NCBI GenBank assembly: GCA_030064795.1
Contig: JASJEI010000458.1
Span: forward strand, 1-8,802
Length of the DNA stretch: 8,802 nucleotides
Reading direction: 5' to 3'
From: Pleurocapsa sp. MO_226.B13
Lineage (GTDB): Bacteria; Cyanobacteriota; Cyanobacteriia; Cyanobacteriales; Xenococcaceae
Below, in pieces: positions 1 through 5,700 of this stretch; position 1 is the stretch's first letter; every line of letters begins with the position of its first letter. Under the pieces are notes generated by a model that was given only the letters and a program-made list of their open reading frames with translations, made no database searches and was not told the DNA's origin. Position numbers and translations under genes: made by a program.

Positions 1-426
1 ACTCTCCTTAATTGAATGTGAATAAACCTGTAGTTCTGTCAGGGAAGCCTTTTAGACTTCAATTGTTAATCTAGCACTTTCTCTTTTAAGTATTTAAAAA
101 AGATACATAAGTTAACTTATGTTCTCAATTTTTGTCATGAATTTTTGAACCAAAAAATATCCGTGAGCGTCTGATAATAGACTGTCTATTGACTTGTTCG
201 CCACCTAAAAATCAATCTTTCTGACTACTACCAGCATCAGGGGATATGTGAAAATACCTCTCGGTAGTAGTCAAAGCACAACTAGACATTAGCTAAATTT
301 AAAGTCTCCTGATATGCCTCTGATAATTGTTTCTAGAAGATGCGATCGCCCTTCTTATTACTCATTCCTCGACTAATATTATTACTTGGAGATTAAAAAG
401 CCGAGAAAAACCTTCAAAGAAAACAA
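1..426. other. Intergenic region without a recognisable gene
   Basis: I found no convincing coding region here on either strand. Short open frames exist on both strands, but none has family-like content. The region holds a 15-bp palindrome (176-190, AATAGAC and GTCTATT around one T), a larger imperfect hairpin at 222-273 and a HIP1 octamer at 342-349. The promoter of the small gene that starts at 427 should lie at its right end, but I cannot point to clear -35/-10 boxes. Confidence 0.6.
222..273. repeat. Inverted repeat / hairpin, 11-bp arms
   Basis: Perfect 11-bp arms TGACTACTACC (222-232) and GGTAGTAGTCA (263-273) enclose 30 nt. Inside them, AGGGGATAT and ATACCTCT can also pair with one bulge, so the whole unit could fold as one long imperfect hairpin. 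There is no T-run on either side, so it does not look like a standard terminator. It may be a dispersed palindromic repeat or a small structured RNA. Function unknown. Confidence 0.5.
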
Positions 427-694
427 ATGAGTAAGTTGCAACGACAAGAAGATGAGATGTATAAAGTAGCATACATGAAGTCGATTCTACCAGATTGTCA
501 AATCTGTAAACATTATCACGGTCAACACTCGCGCGTTCCCTAGCGTCTTGAAAAGACGCGGGGTCGCTCGTCAAATTTATGGAGGTGTCGAGCTAGTGTG
601 TGCAGTTCATCCCTATGGCTACAGTGGCAATAGCTGTCCCGATCGCGACTGCAAAAAAAAGGCTACAAGAAAAATCTCCTTAATTGTCTATTAA
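427..694 (+). pseudogene. Small Cys/His protein gene split by a palindromic insertion
   Basis: Reading from ATG 427 gives MSKLQRQEDEM..., then a CxxC site followed by KHYHGQ, and stops at TAG 541-543 inside an inserted repeat. Past the insert the same protein continues in another frame as IYGGVELVCAVHPYG..., then SCPDRDC, ending at TAA 692-694. Removing 49 nt (526-574) joins ggt caa to att tat gga and gives HGQIYGG in one frame, a protein of about 72 aa. The pattern CxxCxxxHGQ, VCAVHPYG and CPD matches, from memory, a small uncharacterised cyanobacterial family; four Cys and several His suggest metal binding (inference). ATGs at 457 and 475 are alternative starts, and no strong ribosome-binding site is visible. 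An A8 run at 653-660 may add a further shift at the 3' end. Confidence 0.75.
526..569. mobile_element. 44-bp palindromic insertion with 5-bp target duplication
   Basis: The segment between two copies of GTCAA (521-525 and 570-574) interrupts the small Cys gene. Its core is a perfect 7-bp stem, GCGTCTT (543-549) and AAGACGC (553-559), around GAA. The stem extends imperfectly outward through CCC/GGG and CG-rich arms. It is far too short to encode anything. The flanking duplication and exact frame restoration on removal identify it as an insertion rather than native sequence. It resembles small dispersed palindromic repeats of cyanobacteria, probably mobilised in trans (inference). Confidence 0.75.
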
Positions 695-986
695 TAGACT
701 TTCCTCTTTGCCGTAATTTAAAAAACTCAGTTAGTACTACAAGGAACTGAGTTTCTAGTAGTACTTTGTTCGCCACAGTGGTAGGCTTAAATCGAGCCAC
801 CAGTCCCCTCTCCCATAACTGCAAATCCTCTAACTTCACCTCAGACAACGGTTTGGCAATGAATTCAATGAACTTTTCCACTGTAGAACGATAGCTTACT
901 TGGGTAGTCTCCGACTTGCCACCCAACCAAATCAAAATCAACTCGCGATCGCATTGAGCATTAGTAACTTTGTTCTGGATGACCAT
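663..986 (-). pseudogene. N-terminal remnant of a tyrosine recombinase/integrase
   Basis: The minus-strand frame from ATG 986 begins MVIQNKVTNAQCDREL and contains WLGGKSETTQVSYRSTVEKF, then PLSEVKLEDLQLW and FKPTTVANKVL. This is the SAM-like core-binding (arm) domain of tyrosine recombinases. Similarity stops at about position 765, where an interlocked inverted-repeat structure begins, and the remaining residues to the stop at 663 are unlike integrases. The catalytic domain (R-HxxR-Y) is absent, so it cannot recombine DNA. The open frame extends upstream to 1094 over the end of tenA, but those codons are not integrase-like. It lies just downstream of tenA on the same strand. Likely a relic of a lost mobile element. 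Confidence 0.7.
720..765 (-). terminator. Interlocked inverted repeats, possible terminator on the minus strand
   Basis: Two perfect inverted repeats overlap in A-B-A'-B' order. One pairs 723-732 (AAACTCAGTT) with 745-754; the other pairs 733-740 (AGTACTAC) with 758-765. On the minus strand the 10-bp stem is followed by a run of T (complement of 720-725), the pattern of a weak intrinsic terminator for transcripts coming from tenA. The alternative pairing would block the terminator stem or form a pseudoknot. It may simply be a decayed palindromic insertion. Confidence 0.4.
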
Positions 987-1044
987 TAATACATATTTCT
1001 TAACTCGATTGGGGAAAAGTAAGATTACTGCCATTGCCAATACC

Positions 1045-1668
1045 CTAGATAATTGCCATTGCCATCGACCAAAAGTCTTTTTCGAGACTGGCAATCTTTA
1101 AAAAAGCCGATTCGGCTCTTAGTTGTATCGTTTCATCTGCCGTTGACAAAGCTTCATCGGCTAGTTGTTCTAAGAGTTTCACGTATTCGGTAAAATCCTG
1201 ATTGCCCCAGCGATTGGCAAACTCTGCGTAGGGTTCTGGCATAGTGCCTGGTAATTGCCATCCTTGATTGTAAGCTAGTTCGATCGCCCACAAAGCAGTC
1301 ACCTGCACCGCGTAAGGCATAGACGCTATCATTTCCAGATCTTCACAGTATTGACTACAGGTTGGTTGTGGCTCGGCTGATAGGTTAAGCGATCGCTCTT
1401 CTGCTTTGGCTTTAAACCAAATAAGCTCATCAGATAAAGCATTCAAGCCACTTAACAGGATATCGAAATGATGGGTAGGAGCATTGGCTAAGACTCGTGC
1501 TACAAACCGAGTAAATTCAACGACAAACAGGTAGTCCTGCACCAGCCAGGTGTTAAATTGCTTCGGCTGTATCGTTCCTAACTGGCACTGGGTCAGAAAT
1601 GGATGCACTGTGGCTTGATGCCAGGCTTGAGTGTGTTTTTCTATAAGTCGAGCGCAGGTAATACTCAT
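1045..1668 (-). CDS. tenA: TenA family protein, Cys-less (TenA_E-like) class
   Basis: This 207-aa protein has the usual length and all-alpha pattern of the TenA/THI-4 family, which hydrolyses thiamin degradation products such as aminopyrimidines and sits within the haem-oxygenase-like fold. The substrate-binding motif QDYLFV holds D45 and Y46, and the C-terminal ASLEKDFW holds E196, matching the catalytic Glu of Bacillus TenA. There is no Cys after residue 108, so the nucleophilic Cys of classical TenA_C enzymes is missing; PYAVQVTALWAIELAY (residues 118-133) replaces that region. This fits the TenA_E class, involved in thiamin salvage or repair in plants and some bacteria. Its substrate here is an inference. 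Start ATG at 1668 has no strong Shine-Dalgarno. It is divergent from the lipoprotein gene, with an integrase remnant downstream. Confidence 0.85.
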   Translation of the reverse strand: MSITCARLIEKHTQAWHQATVHPFLTQCQLGTIQPKQFNTWLVQDYLFVVEFTRFVARVLANAPTHHFDILLSGLNALSDELIWFKAKAEERSLNLSAEPQPTCSQYCEDLEMIASMPYAVQVTALWAIELAYNQGWQLPGTMPEPYAEFANRWGNQDFTEYVKLLEQLADEALSTADETIQLRAESAFLKIASLEKDFWSMAMAII

Positions 1669-1735
1669 GCTGATTTATTTCATTTCTAGTGAGATTAAAG
1701 ATGACAATTGAGAAGTAATTCTCACATCACGGTTA

Positions 1736-1984
1736 ATGACAATTTATATTTTTAGATTAATACTTATCCTGATTCTGCTTCTCACGGGCTGTTCTACTGA
1801 CATAAGTACAAGTGACTTACCTACCTGTACTCAAACTGATTGTAATTGTAGTGATTTTACTATTCAAGAAGAAGCCCAAAGGGTACTAGATGCTTTTCCC
1901 GACGACCGATACAAACTCGATCGCGTAAAAGTCTATTCCATCACCACAATTTCTCCTATGTTTGCTCAATCTAGAAAAACATAA
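1736..1984 (+). CDS. Small lipoprotein with truncated excalibur-like domain
   Basis: The 82-aa product starts with a lipoprotein signal: MTIYIFRLILILILLLTGC, with lipobox LTGC and acylated C19. Then come CTQTDCNCSDF and QEEAQRVLDAFPDDRYKLDR, matching the first half of the small cyanobacterial proteins that end in an excalibur-type calcium-binding motif (DxDxDGxxCE). Here the sequence changes after KLDR to VKVYSITTISPMF and the Ca-binding loop is absent. The nucleotides after GATCGCG still loosely resemble a K-x-x-I-P-coding tail in other frames, which suggests a frameshift with later drift. It is either a shortened gene or an early pseudogene. It is transcribed divergently from tenA. Confidence 0.6.
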   Translation: MTIYIFRLILILILLLTGCSTDISTSDLPTCTQTDCNCSDFTIQEEAQRVLDAFPDDRYKLDRVKVYSITTISPMFAQSRKT

Positions 1985-2268
1985 AGCAAAAATTAATTTT
2001 TATATAAAAAATACTTATTTTAAAAATAAACCCAAAAGTTTAAATCAATGTATGATGTTTACATAATCTAAAAGCTATGGAAAAACAAAAATCATAGTTT
2101 TTTTTCAATAGCTATTGATTGCGACTAATCGACGGCTGTTTGGCTTTTGAGAATCTATTCAATCAGTAAAAACTCTGAAAATTATTCTTGGAATGATGTC
2201 TGAAGTCACTAAAGAAGTCACTAAATTTGAATTTAACTTATCTATTTTAGAAACACGAGGACACCATC
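1985..2268 (+). promoter_or_regulatory. AT-rich upstream region of the sbtA locus with 12-bp tandem repeat
   Basis: About 280 nt of very AT-rich sequence separates the lipoprotein from the membrane-protein/sbtA pair and should contain its promoter. It includes a T8 run near 2098-2105 and a perfect tandem duplication GAAGTCACTAAA at 2202-2213 and 2214-2225. The second half is open as a 27-codon frame (2193-2276). sbtA genes are commonly controlled by LysR-type regulators (CcmR/NdhR, CmpR), but their T-N11-A consensus is too loose to place here. I cannot identify a transcription start. Confidence 0.4.
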
Positions 2269-2276
2269 ATGAATAA
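2193..2276 (+). CDS. Possible 27-aa leader peptide overlapping the next gene
   Basis: An open frame from ATG 2193 (second ATG at 2196) encodes MMSEVTKEVTKFEFNLSILE followed by TRGHHHE. It stops at TAA 2274-2276, eight nucleotides into the next gene, so stop and start overlap as ATGAATAA. That layout favours translational coupling. The SEVTKEVTK part comes from the 12-bp tandem repeat, so repeat slippage could have created part of the frame. The Shine-Dalgarno is weak. I do not recognise the peptide. It could equally be an untranslated leader that happens to be open. Confidence 0.3.
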   Translation: MMSEVTKEVTKFEFNLSILETRGHHHE

Positions 2277-2559
2277 AACAAAGGTGAAACCATCTACAGA
2301 CGAAGGGTGGGCTATCCATGTTTACAACAGCGATCGCCACCTGCGGTTTACTCTAGAGCCTTCTCATATTTGGGCGTTCGGTTGGGGCATCGGGGTGGGT
2401 CTTCTAGCTGCTATTGTCTGGTCTGCACTCCATAGCGCGTCCCATAGGTTTTCAACCAATACCGACCCTACAACAAACCTTTTACCAACCTCAGAAAAGA
2501 GTCCTGAAGGGAACCTAAGTGCCGAACCAGCTAGTTCGTTCCTCCTTGGAATAGATTGA
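2269..2559 (+). CDS. Small single-span membrane protein upstream of sbtA
   Basis: A 96-aa protein not recognised as a named family. Residues 1-32 are hydrophilic, with a short beta-like stretch (WAIHVYNSDRHLRFTLEP). Residues about 33-57 (HIWAFGWGIGVGLLAAIVW...) form one hydrophobic helix with glycine spacing. Residues 58-96 are a polar Ser/Thr/Pro-rich tail. No signal-peptidase site follows the helix, so it is probably anchored in the inner or thylakoid membrane. ATG 2269 is preceded by a good ribosome-binding site (GAGGA, about 7 nt upstream). It lies 149 nt upstream of sbtA on the same strand, so co-expression with the bicarbonate transporter is plausible. A direct role in bicarbonate uptake is only an inference from position. 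Confidence 0.7.
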   Translation: MNKTKVKPSTDEGWAIHVYNSDRHLRFTLEPSHIWAFGWGIGVGLLAAIVWSALHSASHRFSTNTDPTTNLLPTSEKSPEGNLSAEPASSFLLGID

Positions 2560-2583
2560 CTATTGTCCGTATACAGATACGAT
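2556..2583 (+). promoter_or_regulatory. Candidate sigma-70-type promoter for sbtA
   Basis: TTGACT (2556-2561) and TACGAT (2578-2583), separated by 16 nt, match the -35 and -10 consensus at 5/6 and 4/6 positions. The -35 box overlaps the stop codon of the preceding gene. This would leave a 5' leader of about 118 nt before the sbtA start. It is the best pair in the gap but not strong; sbtA may instead be read through from upstream. Confidence 0.25.
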
Positions 2584-2708
2584 TCAGTCTTAAGTTATAA
2601 ATCTAGATTGTTAATTCGATCTAGTAACAAGTTTTAAATTCTTAGGACTTGCTTAAGTTTTTTACGCAGCCGATCAAAAAATTAAATTAATAAAAGAGGA
2701 ATTACAAC

Positions 2709-3956
2709 ATGGATTTTTTGTCCAATTTCTTGACGCTTTTCCTAGATAAATTACAGTCCCCTACACTCGGTTTTCTGATTGGTGGTATGGTTGTTGCTGC
2801 CGTCAATAGCCGACTGCAAATTCCCGATGCGATCTACAAGTTCATCGTCTTCATGCTGCTCATCAAAGTTGGTCTGAGTGGAGGTATTGCAATCCGCAAT
2901 GCCAATCTGGCCCAGATGCTCTTACCCGCAGTGTTCGCTGTAATAATAGGAATACTGATCGTGTTCATTGGGCGTTACACCTTGGCTAAAATGCCCAAAG
3001 TCAAAGTTGTCGATGCCATTGCCACTGCGGGCTTGTTCGGTGCGGTAAGTGGCTCTACCCTAGCTGCTGCCCTAACCCTATTGGAAACCGAAAGCATCCA
3101 ATACGAACCCTGGGCTGCTGCACTTTATCCCTTCATGGATATCCCCGCCCTTGTCACTGCCATCGTCTTGGCTAGCATCTATACCAGCAAACAGCGTAGC
3201 AAAGAGGATAAGATCGGCAAGCAAGAGGATCTCAGTAAGGAGAGCGTTACCGCAGGCAGATATCCTGACATACAAAGTGTTGCCTCAAACGGATACCCCG
3301 ACATACAAAGTGTTGCCTCAAACGGATACCCTGACATACAGAGCGTTACCGAAAGTGATTATCCTGTTATGCAGAGTGGTGCCAACCGCAGGTATCCCAG
3401 CGAGCAGGGCATTACCGCAAGCGGGTATCCCAAGGGCGATAATGCAGGCAAGCGGGTCAAGATCTGGCCCATCATCAAGGAAAGCCTACAGGGTTCTGCC
3501 CTATCGGCACTGCTACTCGGCCTCGCTCTAGGCATATTAACTCAACCAGAAAGTGTCTATGAAAGCTTCTTCGATCCCCTCTTTCGAGGTCTACTTTCAA
3601 TATTGATGCTAGTAATGGGTATGGAAGCAACCGCAAGACTGGGTGAGTTGCGCAAAGTGGGTCAGTGGTACGCTCTATATGCTTTTGTAGCTCCGCTACT
3701 TCATGGTTTAATTGCCTTCGGTCTTGGCATGATTGCTCACTACATCACGGGATTCAGTCTTGGAGGAGTCGTGATTTTAGCCGTTATCGCAGCCTCCAGT
3801 TCGGACATCTCAGGGCCACCCACTTTACGAGCTGGTATTCCTTCTGCCAACCCCTCTGCTTACATCGGTTCGTCCACAGCCGTCGGTACGCCAGTTGCCC
3901 TTGCCATAGGCATACCTCTCTTCATCGGACTCGCCCAGGCACTAATGGGCATTTGA
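2709..3956 (+). CDS. sbtA: Sodium-dependent bicarbonate transporter SbtA
   Basis: SbtA is the high-affinity Na+/HCO3- symporter of the cyanobacterial carbon-concentrating mechanism and acts in the plasma membrane. The 415-aa product follows the Synechocystis protein closely: start MDFLSNFL, then QSPTLGFLIGGM, the first-half motif GLFGAVSGSTLAAALTLLE, ALYPFMDIPALVTAIV, and the second-half signature SSSDISGPPTLRAGIPSANP. It has about ten membrane spans in two inverted halves. It is about 40 residues longer than Synechocystis SbtA (374 aa from memory) because the cytoplasmic loop between the halves (about residues 160-250) carries an 11-residue tandem repeat. ATG 2709 has a strong ribosome-binding site (AGAGGA). 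The usual partner gene sbtB, which encodes the PII-like regulator, is not found downstream in the window. Confidence 0.97.
   Translation: MDFLSNFLTLFLDKLQSPTLGFLIGGMVVAAVNSRLQIPDAIYKFIVFMLLIKVGLSGGIAIRNANLAQMLLPAVFAVIIGILIVFIGRYTLAKMPKVKVVDAIATAGLFGAVSGSTLAAALTLLETESIQYEPWAAALYPFMDIPALVTAIVLASIYTSKQRSKEDKIGKQEDLSKESVTAGRYPDIQSVASNGYPDIQSVASNGYPDIQSVTESDYPVMQSGANRRYPSEQGITASGYPKGDNAGKRVKIWPIIKESLQGSALSALLLGLALGILTQPESVYESFFDPLFRGLLSILMLVMGMEATARLGELRKVGQWYALYAFVAPLLHGLIAFGLGMIAHYITGFSLGGVVILAVIAASSSDISGPPTLRAGIPSANPSAYIGSSTAVGTPVALAIGIPLFIGLAQALMGI
3228..3443 (+). repeat. 33-bp in-frame tandem repeat array inside sbtA
   Basis: Five consecutive 33-bp units start at 3261, 3294, 3327, 3360 and 3393, encoding YPDIQSVASNG (twice), YPDIQSVTESD, YPVMQSGANRR and YPSEQGITASG. 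A degenerate unit precedes them (3228-3260, DLSKESVTAGR) and a partial one follows (3426-, YPKGDNAGKR). The first two full copies differ at only two bases, so at least one duplication is recent. The unit length keeps the frame. The array lies wholly in the central cytoplasmic loop of SbtA, which also carries YP motifs in Synechocystis. Confidence 0.95.
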
Positions 3957-3960
3957 TCTC

Positions 3961-3980
3961 AGACGGATCGCGGTCTTTTT
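3961..3980 (+). terminator. Weak candidate intrinsic terminator after sbtA
   Basis: Four bases after the sbtA stop, AGAC (3961-3964) can pair with GTCT (3973-3976) around a GC-rich loop, followed by a five-T run (3976-3980). The stem is only four perfect base pairs, so termination efficiency is doubtful. No other hairpin with a T-run is visible before the convergent pentapeptide gene. Confidence 0.25.
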
Positions 3981-4111
3981 GGTGCGACTCTAGCTCCCTC
4001 AATGAGCGCGATCCTATAGATAAGAAAGGCGATCGCCCTTGACTTGGTTGACTGGCAGGTCACCTATTCTAAAGAGGCGAAAAGTAATTGAGCCAATTGT
4101 GCCAGTTATGA

Positions 4112-4780
4112 TTAGTCCCATTGGTGTTGTCGAGCTTCATCGACTATCCATTGAGCCTCTTCAAGTGAAATATTATAGCGATCGCTTAAAAGTTGGGGAA
4201 ATCGATCGCAGGCGCGATTGGGATTCACATTTGGTTGCTGGGAATAATTCGGCAGTGCAACGTTACATAAAAAAGGCGAGGGTTTAGCCTTTAGTTGAAG
4301 CGGTTCGAGATTTAGAACTTCTCGCAAATTTATAAAAAATAGCAAGGCTCGGCTGAGGTTAGCATCGCTAAGGTTTGCTCCGTTGAGTAGGGTACAGTTG
4401 AGGTTAGCATCGCTAAGATTGGCGTATTTGAGGTTAGCCCCGCTGAGGTTGGCGTATCTAAGGTCGGCATATCTGAGGTCGGCATATCTGAACTCGGCAT
4501 GGCTGAGGTTAGCCCCACTGAGGTTGGCGTATCTGAGGTTGGCATATCTAAGGTCAGCATGGCTGAGGTCAACTCCGCTGAGGTCAATCCCGTTGAGGTC
4601 AGCCCCGCTGAGGTCAGCCGTTTCTGCATTTGGGTTGGTAGTACGGAAATTGAGAAAATCGAGCTTTTGCATTTGTTGAATTAGAGATTTAGCACTTTTT
4701 TTGCCCGCTCGGTCTATTCTTTTTTGAATCTGGAGTAAAAAACCTTGGGAATAGGCAGATCGAGCAACCATAATTACCAT
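4112..4780 (-). CDS. Pentapeptide-repeat protein
   Basis: The 222-aa protein has a basic N-terminal region (residues 1-54), then 20 uninterrupted A(D/N)LXX pentapeptides (residues 55-154, from ADLSG to INLRE), which predict a right-handed quadrilateral beta-helix of five turns. The C-terminal region includes NLREVLNLEPLQL, then a cytosolic-looking tail with PNRACDRFPQLLSDRY and SLEEAQWIVDEARQ, a short domain I recall attached to other cyanobacterial proteins. Such proteins are abundant in cyanobacteria; most have no known function, and gyrase mimicry is known only for the Qnr/MfpA group. No membrane segment is evident. A second ATG three codons downstream (4771) is an equally good start. It is convergent with sbtA and divergent from the repeat-protein pseudogene. 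Confidence 0.9.
   Translation of the reverse strand: MVIMVARSAYSQGFLLQIQKRIDRAGKKSAKSLIQQMQKLDFLNFRTTNPNAETADLSGADLNGIDLSGVDLSHADLRYANLRYANLSGANLSHAEFRYADLRYADLRYANLSGANLKYANLSDANLNCTLLNGANLSDANLSRALLFFINLREVLNLEPLQLKAKPSPFLCNVALPNYSQQPNVNPNRACDRFPQLLSDRYNISLEEAQWIVDEARQHQWD
4319..4618 (-). repeat. 15-bp tandem coding repeats of the pentapeptide domain
   Basis: The 300 nt encoding the beta-helix consist of 20 units of 15 bp, seen on the plus strand as variants of GAGGTTAGCATCGCT. Adjacent units share long identical stretches (for example two near-identical blocks near 4461-4500), consistent with growth by slippage or unequal exchange. The repeat leaves long open frames on the opposite strand that are not genes. 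Confidence 0.9.
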
Positions 4781-5492
4781 GATAGGAAAAGTGATTACTG
4801 CACTACTACAGAATTCTCGACTTTACACACAGAAATCCAGAAATAAGTAGCGAAAAACTATTTCTAATACAGAATGCTTTCTGCACTTTAACGAAACAGA
4901 TTCTAGCGGATAGCTTGGTCAAGTAAACTAATATACTTGTATTATTATGTCCGTTTCAATTCCCTCCAATCTGTTAGGAAACGTTTTAGTCGATGAGACT
5001 TCTTTTACTCTTTCTACTGGAGCATACGATCGCGCTGCTTCTTCTCTAGGATTATTTACTGCTGGCGACAGAGAATTCCTCAAACCCTACGGTACAGAAG
5101 GTTCTGCTGCCACGATTAGTAACCTAGAGACTGGAGTTTATTCTTTCGACTGGTCGATGTACAGCAAAGATAAAAACGGTTGGGATAAGCTATATGTTTG
5201 GAACGGCAAGGAGCTAACTTTGATAGGCGATCGCTCGACTGGAAATCAAATCTCTACAGCACGTTGGACACACGATCCGCAGTTTGCCACAGTAGACGTT
5301 ATCTATGATTTTGTTACTTTCATTGCCATCGATGAGAACAGTAAGACTGGCACTACTGAATTTACCATTGACAACTTCGATTATCTAGAAGAGTTACCTT
5401 ACGATGCACCGATGCCCATAGAGTTAGCACCGACTACTTATCTGGGAGATGTGGATCTTAAAGATGGTTATACCTCAATCGGTACTGGTTCT

Positions 5493-5588
5493 GGCGATAA
5501 GCCTAACGGCATGGCTTCGCTACGCGCCATGTCTACATTGTCTTTAGAATTAACGGGCGATAAGCCTGACGGCATGGCTTCGCTACGC
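5493..5588 (+). repeat. Two 33-bp direct repeats in a coding linker
   Basis: Copies at 5493-5525 and 5556-5588 differ at one base and begin GGCGATAAGCCT and end GGCATGGCTTCGCTACGC. They are 63 nt apart and in frame, giving GDKPNGMASLR and GDKPDGMASLR in the linker between the first two domains of the repeat protein. The first copy is followed by GCCATG, which can pair with CATGGC inside it. The GC-rich second half looks like a dispersed cyanobacterial palindromic repeat rather than normal linker sequence. Confidence 0.8.
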
Positions 5589-5700
5589 AATACCCTAGAT
5601 TTAGGTACTGAAGGAAGTCTGGCTAAGTGGGAAGTAGAAAACGGAACTTATGAGATAACCTACAAAGTTTATTCTTCTGAAGATGAAAGCGATGCCTTCG

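Noticed and set aside
362..574. Minus-strand open frame over the small Cys gene
   Set aside because: It is antisense to sequence with family-like CxxC and HPYG motifs and begins inside the palindromic insertion.
3..686. 12-bp direct repeat TCTCCTTAATTG at 3-14 and 675-686
   Set aside because: One or two 12-bp matches are expected by chance in a window this size, and nothing else links the sites.
194..777. TTGTTCGCCAC at 194-204 and 767-777, and similar AATAGAC/GTCTATT palindromes at 176-190 and 686-699
   Set aside because: Spacing and order differ between the two places and the second copy of the 11-mer is part of integrase coding sequence; not enough to claim an element with paired ends.
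3261..3425. Possible CRISPR-like array
   Set aside because: The 33-bp units are contiguous without spacers and encode in-frame peptide repeats inside sbtA.
3151..3531. Plus-strand repetitive frame overlapping sbtA
   Set aside because: The 33-bp unit is open in more than one frame; the sbtA frame matches a known protein and this one does not.
3957..4111. Possible sbtB downstream of sbtA
   Set aside because: No open frame with PII-like sequence exists in this 155-nt gap before the convergent gene.
4039..4684. Several plus-strand open frames opposite the pentapeptide gene
   Set aside because: They are reading-frame shadows of the 15-bp repeat; their repetitive Leu/Arg or Val/Glu/Ser content follows from the repeat unit and they lack plausible family sequence.
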